DNA of 21,272 bases from an uncultured Chloroflexota bacterium (GTDB lineage Bacteria > Chloroflexota > Anaerolineae > Caldilineales > Caldilineaceae): assembly GCA_903858085.1 (NCBI GenBank), contig CAIOHJ010000165.1, forward strand, positions 1 through 21,272, written 5' to 3'. The position numbers and the translations under genes are program-made. Below, in pieces: positions 7,669 to 16,129 of this stretch (position 1 is its first letter; every line of letters begins with the position of its first letter). A model generated the notes under the pieces. That model did not search any database. It was not told the DNA's origin and saw only the letters and a list, made by a program, of their open reading frames with translations.

Positions 7669-10600
7669 TGGCCTGGGCGATCAGTGCGTCGATGGTGGGC
7701 TGCTGGTCGGGGGGGGCGAGTGTCTTGGCCTGCTGCAGAAGGGCCAGGGCTTCGTTGCGCCGTTCAAGACGCAGCAGGGCAATGGCTGCTTCCAGCATAT
7801 ACTGAAAATTGGAGGGCTCCAACCCCAGCAAGGTTTGGGCAATTTCGAGCATTTTGGCAGAGTTCCCTGTCGCTGTGTAAAGCGAACTGAGGGTGCGCAG
7901 CGTGTTGATGTCGTTGGGCAGGAACTGACGAACCATCTCCATCTCGGCCACCATCCCTTCGCTGTTGTTCTGGCGCTGGAAGAGTTCGGCTGCCAGCTGG
8001 TGCAGTCCGGCCAGATCTTCAGGCGTGGTCGCAACGGCGATGGCCTGGCGGGTGAAATTCATGGCCTGTTCGAGATCGTTCTGGTCGCGCCGGAGAATGG
8101 CGAGATTGCGCAGCGCCTGCAGTTCGACGACGCCCAGATAGCTGAGCAGCTGGCCTGCTGCCGGGGCGTTGCCCCGTTCTGTGAAGGCTTGAATGCCCTG
8201 GCCGAGCACTTCTTTCAGGCGGTCGATCTGGCCATTGCGTTCGAGGTAGTCGGCCAGGAGCAGATAGGTCTGGTCGAAGAGCGTGTCCAGGCTGAGGCTC
8301 TGTTCGAAGGAGGCCAGCGCCTCTTCGTTCTTGCCGGCTGCCAGCAGGGCATTGCCCCGTTCGTTCCAGAGGTGGGCGGCATTGGGGCTGAGGGTGATGG
8401 CTGTGTCGTACAGGAGAATGCTGCGGTCCAGCCACTGCTGGCGAACAGTCGGCTCTGCACCGTCCAGGTCGGCCCAGGTGCGGTAGAGGCGCGCCAGATT
8501 GGCGGTGTGGTCGGTGTTGAGAGAGTTGACCCGCTGGGCCTCCAAGAGGACGCTCTCCGCGGCGCGCAGCAGGTCGTTGCGTCCGAGTTGGGAGACCGTG
8601 TCAGGGGTCAAGTCAAGCACATCTGCCAGGGTGAGCGCAGCGGGGAGGGTCGCTGTCCCTTCGACTGGGGAGAGTTTGGCCTGTTCGAGCAGTCCCCGTC
8701 CGAGAAAGAGCATGTAATGGTCTTCGGTGGCGCGGGTCGCCAGCGCACGTCTGTAGAGCTCGACGCTGCTCAGCCAGTTGGCCTGGCTGTCGAACTGCTG
8801 CCCTTGTTTGTAGACAATATCGGCTTTGACCAGATTGACGTTGACCGTGTAGATCAGGAAGATGGCCAGAGCGCTGGCAGCGACGCCTGTGGCCGCTGCC
8901 CCCCAGATCCTGCCAGCGGCGGGCAGCCCGCGGGCGCGCAGGGCGGGCCAGGCGTAGAGGGTGCCTGCGGCCAGCATCCAGGCGATCAGGACGAAGGTGA
9001 AGAAACCAAAGTGGCCGCCGACCCGTTCCAACTGGAGGTTCAAAAAATCCTGGTTGGTGATCCCCTGTGGGGGGGGGATGGGGGCCAGCCGGGCCGCCTG
9101 GATCAGCCCATAGACCAGCCAGACACCCCAGACGACCGCAGCGTGCAGCCCCAACCCGGTCAGCCACCAGCGGATGGGGGGGGGGCGGTGCTGTGCCAGC
9201 GATTCTTCAGCCAGCCCGAGCACTGCGGCGACCAGCCAGGTGAAGAGCATGAGAAAGAAGATGGCTGGAGCTGGGCTGCCGGTTTTGGGGTCGACGAAGA
9301 TGCTGTCGCTCAGGATGCGGGAAGAATCGGTCAGACCCGCTGCATTGGTCAGATAGATGTAGACGAAGGTCAGAAAGATCAGGACGTCGGTCAACACGGT
9401 GCGCGGCAGCCGTCCGAGGGAGGCTCCCCGCGTCTGGACAGCGCGTCGGCTGGGCGGTGGGGTGGCGGCCTTGCCGCGCCGGGCGGGTGGGGCGGGGCTT
9501 TCGGCCGCAGGGAAGTCGCTTTCAGCGTTGGCTGTCGGCGTGTTCTGGAGGACCGGCAGCAGGCGCATGCCGACCACCATCAGCACGGCAATCAGGATCC
9601 AGAAGTGCGTGCGGGTCGCCCCGATTGCGATCCCGAAGTGAATTTCCAGATAATGGGCCACGACAGCGGTGAGCAGGGCGATGATGATCATCAGCCGTGG
9701 CAGGTCGCTGCGATCGGGCTTGACCCCAGCGTGCAGGAAGGCTGCCAGTGCCGTGTAGCTGCCGAAGCCGGTGATGATGCCGAAGGGCAGCCCCAGCCCG
9801 GCCATGCGCAGTTGCCAGCCGTCGGCGGCCATCAGCCCCAGCGAACCGGCGATGCCGAAGCTGGCGACCAGGAGCGCATAGAGCAGGGTGTCGCGGCGCT
9901 CGGTGATCAGGCCCAGCCAGCGCAGCGACCAGTAAAAGATCGTCACAAACAGGGCGATGTAACCGACAAAGCCGAGCAGCCCGGTGATGACGATGCTGTC
10001 CCAGGCCTCGTTGTGCGAGCGGTCCGGGCTGGCGTTGCGCGCTTCGACATGGGCCAGCTCGGGGGGGTAGAAGGGATTGAATGCGACCCACATGGCTTCA
10101 GGCCCATAGCCGATGAGTGGGCGCAGCACGTTGACCCCATCCTGGCTGCCGTCTGGAAAAGTGAGCGGTTCGTGGGGCAGAAGCATTTCGGCAGCTCCTC
10201 CCCAGATCAGCTGGCGTACTTTGCCGGTGCCGCTTTCTGTTTCAAAGACATTGACAAAGCGTCCAACGTACGGGGTCTGCTGCAGAAACTGGAAGGCAGG
10301 AATAAAATTGGCGGCCAGGACGAGCAGCACCAGCCCCACCGTTCCTGCCAAAGCCAGGCTGAGCAGCGTACGAAAATAGCGTGGGCGCACGGTGCTCACG
10401 GCCAGCAAGACAAACAGGAAGATGCCCGGGATCCAGCCCAGCCAGGGGCCACGGCTCTGTGTCCAGACGAGGGCGATGCTCTGCACCAGCAGCACGAAGA
10501 GGTAGGCGCCGCCAGCCAGGGAAGATTGCCAATCCTGTAGCGGGCCAGCGGCTTTGTGTCCCACCCCCAGCAGCCGGACAAAGCTGGTGAAGACCCGCTC

Positions 10601-11233
10601 CAGGGTTAGAAAGAAGGCCATGATCAAATAGGCAGCCAGAAAAATGGGGTTGCCCGCATTGGCCGCCACGCGGGTCTGTACATCCCCGCCCCAGGGGAGC
10701 GGGTCGAGCCCATAGTGCTGGATGATTCCATAGATCGCGATGGGCAGGCTGGTCAGGATGATGGCGTGCTGAAGCCGGCGCAGCTGTTCCGGGCGGCGCA
10801 GGGTCGCCGCAGTCAAGGCGGCAATCGCCACATAGGCCAGGAAGCTGTAGGTCCCCTGCATCCGTTGGTAGGAGCCAAACCAGCTGACAAAGACAGCCAC
10901 GCTGAAAACAGTGGCCAGGGCAAAGGCCACGACCACCAATGTCACAGGCCCGATCAACGGATTTTTGACAAAGCCGCTCCAGTTGGCACCGGTCGGTTGT
11001 TCAGAGGGCTGGCTGTTGGCCAGCGGCAGCCAGGCATAGCCGCCGTTGGCCACCTTGACCAGCCAGACTGCGATCAGGGCCAGCGCAATGCTGCGCACCA
11101 GGCTGATTTTATCGGGTTCAAAGACACGGCTGGAAAAGACGTTGAAAAAGAGCGGCGCAACCACCAGTGCAGCCAGCCAGCCGGCTTCCAGAATTGCGTC
11201 ACACCACTGGTCGAGTTTGGTTCGGTTCCCCAT
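7661..11233 (-). CDS. O-antigen ligase/polymerase (Wzy_C/WaaL type) with C-terminal TPR domain
   Basis: At 1190 residues this is about three times the length of a plain WaaL. The first half is a polytopic membrane domain: helices at about 17-35, 48-62, 94-118 and onward, with TQSRGPWLGW (258-267) and, in the large outer loop, GYGPE (375-379) and DRSHNEAW (404-411). These are the usual conserved sites of Wzy_C proteins, which polymerise glycan repeats or ligate them to lipid or protein acceptors outside the membrane. More helices follow from about 410 to 800. Residues ~805-1190 are helical repeats with TPR patterns such as LWNERGNALLAAGKNEEALASFEQSLSLD. The start MGNRTKLD is chosen over a longer in-frame start; a weak AGGAA precedes it. 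The promoter lies 84 nt upstream. The coding strand carries C-tracts of 10 and 9 nt (codons 683 and 719). Confidence 0.92.
9069..9077. repeat. 9-nt G/C homopolymer in the ligase gene
   Basis: Nine G on the plus strand, read as nine C on the coding strand, span the codons for IPPPQ around residue 719 of the ligase-TPR protein. Confidence 0.9.
9176..9185. repeat. 10-nt G/C homopolymer in the ligase gene
   Basis: Ten G on the plus strand, read as ten C on the coding strand, span the codons for RPPPI around residues 683-686. It is the longest homopolymer I found in the window; most others in coding DNA are 7 nt. Confidence 0.9.
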
Positions 11234-11316
11234 GAATGCTGGATTTCCTGCCTTGAAAAGAGCCACGCAAGCCGTGCAGAGGCTGAATTGTCCTGCTTGC
11301 ACGTAATTTAGTGGGT

Positions 11317-11345
11317 ATGCTAGCCCATCCCGGTGTGTGGGTCAA
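11317..11345 (-). promoter_or_regulatory. Sigma70-type promoter for the ligase-WecA-rnhA operon
   Basis: On the minus strand TTGACC (11345-11340), a 17-nt spacer and TAGCAT (11322-11317) match at 5/6 and 4/6. It lies in the 139-nt gap between the GT4 gene and the ligase gene, the second-longest gap inside the minus-strand cluster region. The leader would be about 77 nt. Confidence 0.5.
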
Positions 11346-11372
11346 GAATTGGGAGGAGATGCAGCCCGATTG

Positions 11373-12503
11373 CTACAGAGATCGGCCCATCGCCTCGGCA
11401 TACAAGGCCAGGGTCTGCTCCAGCATCGCCTGCACCGAAAAGTGGCGGAGCGCCCGTTCTCGCCCGGCGGCTCCCATGGCTGCGCGCTGGGCAGGATTCT
11501 CCAGCAATCGCCGCAGGGCTGCTGCCAGGGCATCGGCATCATTGGGGGGCACAACCCATCCGGTTTGGCCGTTTTGATTGACATAAGAGGTGCCTGTGCC
11601 CAATTCAGTGCAGACCAGGGGCAGGCCGCATGCCATGGCCTCCAGCTGGACAATCCCCAGGGTCTCGGCGCGGTTGGTGGAGGGCAGGACAAAGATACTG
11701 GCCGCATGGTAGAGGGCGACCAGCTCCGCATCGGAGAGCTCCCCCAGAAAGGTGACACGATCGGCGACCCCCTGGGTTTGTGCCTGGCGGCGCCATGTCT
11801 GCTCCATCGGGCCGACGCCGACGACCAGGGCCCGGGCGTCGGGAAGCCGCTGCAGCGCCGAGATCAGCACATCGACCCCTTTGTAATGGCGCAGACGGCC
11901 GACAAAGAGGATCAGCGGCCTGTCGAGAGAACGTGCTTGCCATGCAGCCGCCTGTTGCTGCACCGCTGGTGTTGCGGCAAAGCGGGTAAAGTCCACCCCA
12001 AAATGAACCACACGGCATTTTTCTGCATAGCGGCGCAGAAATGGAGAATCCTGGATGTAGACCGGATTGGAGACAGAAATCAGGGCTGCTCGTTTCAACA
12101 GCTGCCAGAGAAAGGGGCGATAGAGTGCACCCAGCACACGTTGGCGCACAATGTCGCTGTGGTAGGTGACTACCATCTGTCGGCTGCGGCCAAGCAGCAG
12201 GTGTGCCAGCTCGCCGGGTGGATAGGGCATATGCAGGTGGGCCAGGTCGACCCCTGCTTCCAGACGGTAGACGGCCGGGAAAAAGGGCAGGCTGACCGGG
12301 GCGGAGGAGATGTTGAGCTGGCGCGCAGTTTTGCAGACTGGAACTCCGTCGATCCATTCTGCTGTCGAGCGGTTGACCGTGTTGGTGACGAGAACCTGGG
12401 TCTCGATCCCTCGCTCGCGCAGTCCTTGAGCCAGCTGTCTGATATGATTTTCGATCCCGCCCAGCACTGGAGAATAGTCTTTGTAGAGGTAGAGAACACG
12501 CAT
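11373..12503 (-). CDS. GT4-family glycosyltransferase
   Basis: The 376-residue protein is a complete GT-B enzyme. The N-terminal acceptor domain starts MRVLYLYKDYSPVLGGIENH, with the Gly-Gly loop at 15-16, and continues with VTYHSD and the inter-domain SVSNPVY. The C-terminal nucleotide-sugar domain begins with LILFVGRLRHYKGVD (197-211). It contains GELSDAELVALYHAASIFVLPS and the E-x7-E signature NRAETLGIVQLEA (Glu280, Glu288). Such retaining enzymes add mannose, rhamnose, glucose or similar sugars on lipid-linked glycans at the cytoplasmic face; the sugar is not predictable. The start ATG is preferred over one 14 codons upstream because it gives the family N-terminus and has AGGAG about 10 nt before. 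It follows the GT39-like gene by 23 nt. Confidence 0.94.
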   Translation of the reverse strand: MRVLYLYKDYSPVLGGIENHIRQLAQGLRERGIETQVLVTNTVNRSTAEWIDGVPVCKTARQLNISSAPVSLPFFPAVYRLEAGVDLAHLHMPYPPGELAHLLLGRSRQMVVTYHSDIVRQRVLGALYRPFLWQLLKRAALISVSNPVYIQDSPFLRRYAEKCRVVHFGVDFTRFAATPAVQQQAAAWQARSLDRPLILFVGRLRHYKGVDVLISALQRLPDARALVVGVGPMEQTWRRQAQTQGVADRVTFLGELSDAELVALYHAASIFVLPSTNRAETLGIVQLEAMACGLPLVCTELGTGTSYVNQNGQTGWVVPPNDADALAAALRRLLENPAQRAAMGAAGRERALRHFSVQAMLEQTLALYAEAMGRSL

Positions 12504-12526
12504 AAGGTGGGGACTCCTGGCAGCTT

Positions 12527-14218
12527 TCAGGGCAGGAGAGAACATGGATCGGTGCGCATTGCCACAAAAAAGATCCCAAACTGTTCGACTTCAAAACAGC
12601 TTTCAAGCAGGTGCAGGCTTTGGGGGTCATTTTTGATTCCTGATTTGAGCCATTCTTTTTCGGCCCAGACCAGTGCGTCGACATGTCCGGCTTGCAGCCG
12701 CGCCACAAAGGCAGTCGGCTGCAAATAGGGGTAGATCGGTTCACCCGGCCGAGTGGCGTACCACAAGATATCTTTGTCCGCCAATAGAAAGCCATCGTCC
12801 GGCACATTTTGATTGACATACTCGATGGCGCGCTGGCGGTCTGCATAGAGATAGGTATACCGATAGCGTGTGCTGTAGTCGGCGCGCAGCTGAGCCCAGT
12901 GGGTGGCGATGAAAAGCCCCAGCGTCAGGGCAAAGAGGGCCAGGCAGAGACGGCTGGCAAAGGGGATGGGGGCTCCGCGCAATAGCAGTGTGGCTGCCCC
13001 CACGCCTCCAGCCAGGATGGCCAGCTGGATCAGGGCGGGAGGCGCGGCCACAGCCAGGCGTTCGTTCAGCTGCACGGTTTCAAAGGTGGCGCGGTAGAGT
13101 GGATAGAGGGGATCGCCGAGGGTCAAGAGCTGGGCCAGCAGTGCGCCAGCCAGCACGAGCCCGAATGTCAGGAGTGTCCGCCGGGTGGCTGTGAGTCCGG
13201 CGGAGGCCACGGTGCTGCCGGCCACAACGCACAACAGTGCATAGCCTGGGGTGTGATAGCGTGGGTAGCCCCAGGCAGGCACAATCAAAGTTCCGTAAAA
13301 CAGGGCGATCCCTGCGACCAACACTACCAGCAAATCGACTTCCTGCAGCTGGCCGCGCTGAAAATTGCGCAGTGTGCGGGCAACAGCAAGCAGGGTCAAC
13401 AAAGCCAACGGCAGCGTGATCCAGAAAAGAAATACACCGGTTGACTGCAGGGCGACACTGGGCACTGTGGCCAGGGCACTTTCTGCTGTGGCGGTGCGGC
13501 CAGCCAGCCCGGAGGCTGCCTGGCTGAGTGTGTATCCTGTCCAGTGAGAATAAAGCAGATGGGTGGACAGAAAGAGCGCAATGCCGCAGAGCGCTGCTGC
13601 GGCTGCCAGCGCTGCCTGCATTCCTCTGCGCTGCAGCAGGTAAAAGAAGACCATCCCGGCCATCAGCATCGGGGGGGTCGGCAGTTTGCTCCAAAGGGCC
13701 AGGGCAAAGCCGGCCCCGGTTGCTGCCGTACGCAAGAGGGGGTGAGCGGGTTCCAGGGCATACCAGAGCAGCAGTGTGCCGGTCAGCGCCGTGGTCAGGA
13801 TGCCGTTGTCGATATCGAGCAGCAGCTGGTTCTGGATGACCAGGGGGCAGGCCGCCCAGAGCAGGAGTGCGCTGATCTGAGCGTGTGGGATACGCTCTGG
13901 GGGCAGTTGGCGGCGCAGCACCGAGGCAGTCAGCGGCAGCAGCAGGAGGGTGGTGGCCAGATTGGCCAGCAGATTGACCATGCGTGCCGCCGGCACCGAT
14001 TCACCCCACAGCAAAAACGCAGCTTGCAGCGCGTGCACGTACAGCTGTGGGTGTGGGATGAGCGAGCGGCGGGCCGGCCAGTCGAGGGCTGCCAGCATAA
14101 ACTCCCCTTCATCGGCGGTGAGCGGCTGCCACTGCAGCGCCCAGAAGGTGACGATTTGAAAAAGGAGTGTCCCCAGGAGGGTCACCCCAACGACAGGAGA
14201 TTGGCGAAGCGTCTTCAT
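12527..14218 (-). CDS. GT39/ArnT-like membrane glycosyltransferase (GT-C)
   Basis: The 563-residue polytopic protein has about 11-12 hydrophobic helices. In the first outer loop it carries PLTADEGEF with Asp36-Glu37, the acidic pair that GT39/ArnT/PMT_2 enzymes use to bind the acceptor or metal. A later PHPQLYVHALQAAFLLWGE is also typical. The C-terminal ~120 residues are a soluble outside domain beginning around YLYADRQRAIEYV. These enzymes take sugar from a polyprenyl-phosphate carrier outside the membrane. The adjacent DPM1-like gene could make that donor. The frame stays open to a GTG at 14260, directly after the preceding stop; neither start has a clear Shine-Dalgarno, and I chose the ATG because MKTLRQSPVVG gives a conventional N-terminus. 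Confidence 0.88.
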   Translation of the reverse strand: MKTLRQSPVVGVTLLGTLLFQIVTFWALQWQPLTADEGEFMLAALDWPARRSLIPHPQLYVHALQAAFLLWGESVPAARMVNLLANLATTLLLLPLTASVLRRQLPPERIPHAQISALLLWAACPLVIQNQLLLDIDNGILTTALTGTLLLWYALEPAHPLLRTAATGAGFALALWSKLPTPPMLMAGMVFFYLLQRRGMQAALAAAAALCGIALFLSTHLLYSHWTGYTLSQAASGLAGRTATAESALATVPSVALQSTGVFLFWITLPLALLTLLAVARTLRNFQRGQLQEVDLLVVLVAGIALFYGTLIVPAWGYPRYHTPGYALLCVVAGSTVASAGLTATRRTLLTFGLVLAGALLAQLLTLGDPLYPLYRATFETVQLNERLAVAAPPALIQLAILAGGVGAATLLLRGAPIPFASRLCLALFALTLGLFIATHWAQLRADYSTRYRYTYLYADRQRAIEYVNQNVPDDGFLLADKDILWYATRPGEPIYPYLQPTAFVARLQAGHVDALVWAEKEWLKSGIKNDPQSLHLLESCFEVEQFGIFFVAMRTDPCSLLP

Positions 14219-14260
14219 CAGCAACACACTGCTCACTCGATCGGGCGTTGGCAAGCGCAC

Positions 14261-14959
14261 TTAGAACCGACGGCGGAGGATGAGCCAGATCATGCGCGTC
14301 CCGGTACGCAGGACCCCTTTGAGGTTGCCTGTGATTTTGGATTCGCCGACCCTGCCCCGATAGCTGACCGGGATTTCGATGAAGCGAAGATTTTGCTTGC
14401 GGGCCAGGATGACCATCTCGGGCAAAAAGTGGGACCCTCCGACAGTCAGCTGGGTTTGGAAGCGCTCCAGCGCTTTGCGATGAATCAACCGCATTGTGCA
14501 GCCGCAGTCGCTGAGCGAGGGTGTGTTGTAGAGCAGCATGAGCAGCTTTGCCACGATCCAGTTGCCTTGGCGAAGAAACCAGCCCATATTGGCGCCTTCC
14601 CAGATCAGTTCGGGGGTGGTGCGGGTGCCGCAGACCATTTCAAAATCGTCGGCATAGGCGAGCAATTTGAACACATCTTTGCCGACAAAGGTGCCGTCTG
14701 GCTCGGCCAGGATGATCAGATCCCCGGTTGCCTCGCGCAGCCCGCGACGCAGGGCATAGCCGTACCCTTGGCGTGTTTCGGTGACGACCCGTGCGCCTGC
14801 GCGGCTGGCTTCCTGGGCGGTGGCATCTTGGGAGTTGTTGTCGACAACGACAATTTCGTCGACGACACCGCTGGCCAGGAAATCTTCCACCGCCTTGCGG
14901 ATGTAGGATGCCTCGTTGTAGGCTGGAAAAACGACAGTGACTGTAAACCCGTGGTACAC
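14261..14959 (-). CDS. DPM1-like GT2 glycosyltransferase (polyprenyl-phosphate sugar synthase candidate)
   Basis: The 232-residue protein is a GT-A enzyme without C-terminal membrane helices. It shows VVFPAYNEA (9-17), the nucleotide-binding VDNNSQD (39-45), GYGYALRRGL (66-74), the metal-site EPDG (86-89) and a C-terminal part with SDCGCTMRLIHRKAL and VSYRGRVGESKI. That resembles the soluble dolichol/polyprenol-phosphate mannose synthase (DPM1) group, which moves a sugar from a nucleotide to polyprenyl phosphate at the cytoplasmic face. The neighbouring GT39-like enzyme could be the user of that product. The longest frame starts with TTG at 14974; GTG at 14959 is better placed because AGAGGA lies 6 nt before it. 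The epimerase stop is 11 nt upstream. Confidence 0.9.
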   Translation of the reverse strand: MYHGFTVTVVFPAYNEASYIRKAVEDFLASGVVDEIVVVDNNSQDATAQEASRAGARVVTETRQGYGYALRRGLREATGDLIILAEPDGTFVGKDVFKLLAYADDFEMVCGTRTTPELIWEGANMGWFLRQGNWIVAKLLMLLYNTPSLSDCGCTMRLIHRKALERFQTQLTVGGSHFLPEMVILARKQNLRFIEIPVSYRGRVGESKITGNLKGVLRTGTRMIWLILRRRF

Positions 14960-14965
14960 CGCAAT

Positions 14966-14971
14966 TCCTCT
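14966..14971 (-). promoter_or_regulatory. Shine-Dalgarno deciding the GTG start of the DPM1-like gene
   Basis: AGAGGA on the minus strand with a 6-nt spacer to GTG at 14959-14957. It overlaps the last base region of the epimerase stop, consistent with tight coupling. Confidence 0.6.
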
Positions 14972-16002
14972 CAAGGTGTGGCCTGGCGCAGGGTGGAGGC
15001 GTCCAAGGCGGCCCAGGAAGGGGGAAGCCTTTTGTGCACTTCAATGCCGGCAAACGGTTTCGAGACACCCGGCTGGAGGGTCTGGGCCCAGGCTGCCATC
15101 CGGCGAATGCCCTGTTCAAGGCTGATATGGCGCTGCAAGTCCCCAAAATGGCTCTGTACCCGGGTATGGCTGGCGTACGCATGCAGGACTTCGTGGCGTT
15201 GAGGCAGGTAGGTGATCTGGCAGGGGCGGTCGAGAGCCGCTGCGACCAGCTGGGCGATCTGGTTGACAGAACAGCGCTCATCGGCGCCGATGTTGAAAAC
15301 CTGGTTGTAGGCCGCAGGGCGTTCCACACAGCGTGCCAGGATCGGCGCCACATCGTCGACATGGGTGAAGGCGCGGGTCTGTTCGCCGTCCCCGAAGATG
15401 GCCAGCGGCAGCCCTTGCAAGGCGCGGCGGATAAAAATCCCGATCACGTTGCGGTAGGTATCGCTGAGGTTCTGGCGTTCGCCGTAGACATTGTGGGGGC
15501 GAAAGATGACATAAGGCAGACCAAACATGGCCTGGCTTTCTGCCAGGTCGAGTTCGACTGCATATTTGGCGATGCCGTACGGATCTTCAGGCTGGGGGAG
15601 GGTCTCTTCGTGCATCGGCAGCTGAGCTGTGCCGTACACGGCGATGGAGGAGGTGAAGACAAAGCATTTGACGGCATGGTTGACCGCGGCGTTGATCAGG
15701 TTGACGCTGCCGAGCAGGTTGTTGGTGTAGTTATACCGTTTGATGAAATGGCTGAGCCCCTCAGCGGCGTAGGCGGCCAGGTGGTAGACATAGTCGATGC
15801 GATGCAGGTCGAACAGGCGGTCGACCAGGGCCACATCGGTGATGCTGCCTTCGATCCACTGGGCCGCTGGGTGTATATTTCTGCGAAAACCGCCGCTGAG
15901 ATCGTCGAGGATCAAGACCTGGTGGCCGAGGGCGATAAGTTCATCGACGACGTGGGAACCAATAAAACCGGCACCGCCGGTGACCAGACTCACTGTGCTC
16001 AT
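14971..16002 (-). CDS. NAD-dependent epimerase/dehydratase (extended SDR, GalE-like)
   Basis: The 343-residue protein converts nucleotide-activated sugars, usually by 4-epimerisation or related chemistry, in the cytoplasm. The Rossmann NAD motif TGGAGFIGSH is at residues 8-17, with the cofactor acid in LDDLSGG. HLAAYAA (74-80) follows, then Ser119 in FTSSIAVYG and the catalytic Tyr142-x3-Lys146 pair in DPYGIAKY. FRPHNVYGERQ and RAFTHVDDV are further family marks in the substrate domain. GalE-like is the safest call; the exact UDP- or GDP-sugar is not readable. The start MSTVSLVTGG fits the family; a longer frame to 16074 adds an unlike Cys-rich stretch. AGGGG lies 11 nt before it. It probably supplies donors for the surrounding glycosyltransferases. 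Confidence 0.93.
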   Translation of the reverse strand: MSTVSLVTGGAGFIGSHVVDELIALGHQVLILDDLSGGFRRNIHPAAQWIEGSITDVALVDRLFDLHRIDYVYHLAAYAAEGLSHFIKRYNYTNNLLGSVNLINAAVNHAVKCFVFTSSIAVYGTAQLPMHEETLPQPEDPYGIAKYAVELDLAESQAMFGLPYVIFRPHNVYGERQNLSDTYRNVIGIFIRRALQGLPLAIFGDGEQTRAFTHVDDVAPILARCVERPAAYNQVFNIGADERCSVNQIAQLVAAALDRPCQITYLPQRHEVLHAYASHTRVQSHFGDLQRHISLEQGIRRMAAWAQTLQPGVSKPFAGIEVHKRLPPSWAALDASTLRQATP

Positions 16003-16064
16003 GATTTTGTTTCCCCTGCTCGTTCTGTATGATTGTTGGGGGGATCGCCCAAAACATTGGGAAC

Positions 16065-16073
16065 AGCATACCA
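16065..16073 (-). promoter_or_regulatory. Possible extended -10 promoter before the epimerase gene
   Basis: On the minus strand TGGTATGCT (16073-16065) has the TGn extension and a 4/6 -10 box. No convincing -35 is present. It lies in the 127-nt gap between the GT87-like and epimerase genes. The remaining bases of that gap show no gene or strong terminator. Confidence 0.35.
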
Positions 16074-16129
16074 CAAAATTGGAGTAGACCCGAACTGGCA
16101 GAAAACAGATTCTGTGGCAGAGGGTGGAT

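Noticed and set aside
11337..12728. A 463-codon plus-strand frame opposite the GT4 gene.
   Set aside because: Antisense shadow; the GT4 motifs on the minus strand are complete.
13544..15202. A 552-codon plus-strand frame opposite the GT39-like and DPM1-like genes.
   Set aside because: No domain, no ribosome binding site, and the opposite strand holds clear glycosyltransferases.
16081..16112. A short inverted repeat (CAGAA/TTCTG) downstream of the GT87-like gene as a terminator.
   Set aside because: Only about 5 bp of stem with no suitable T-tract.
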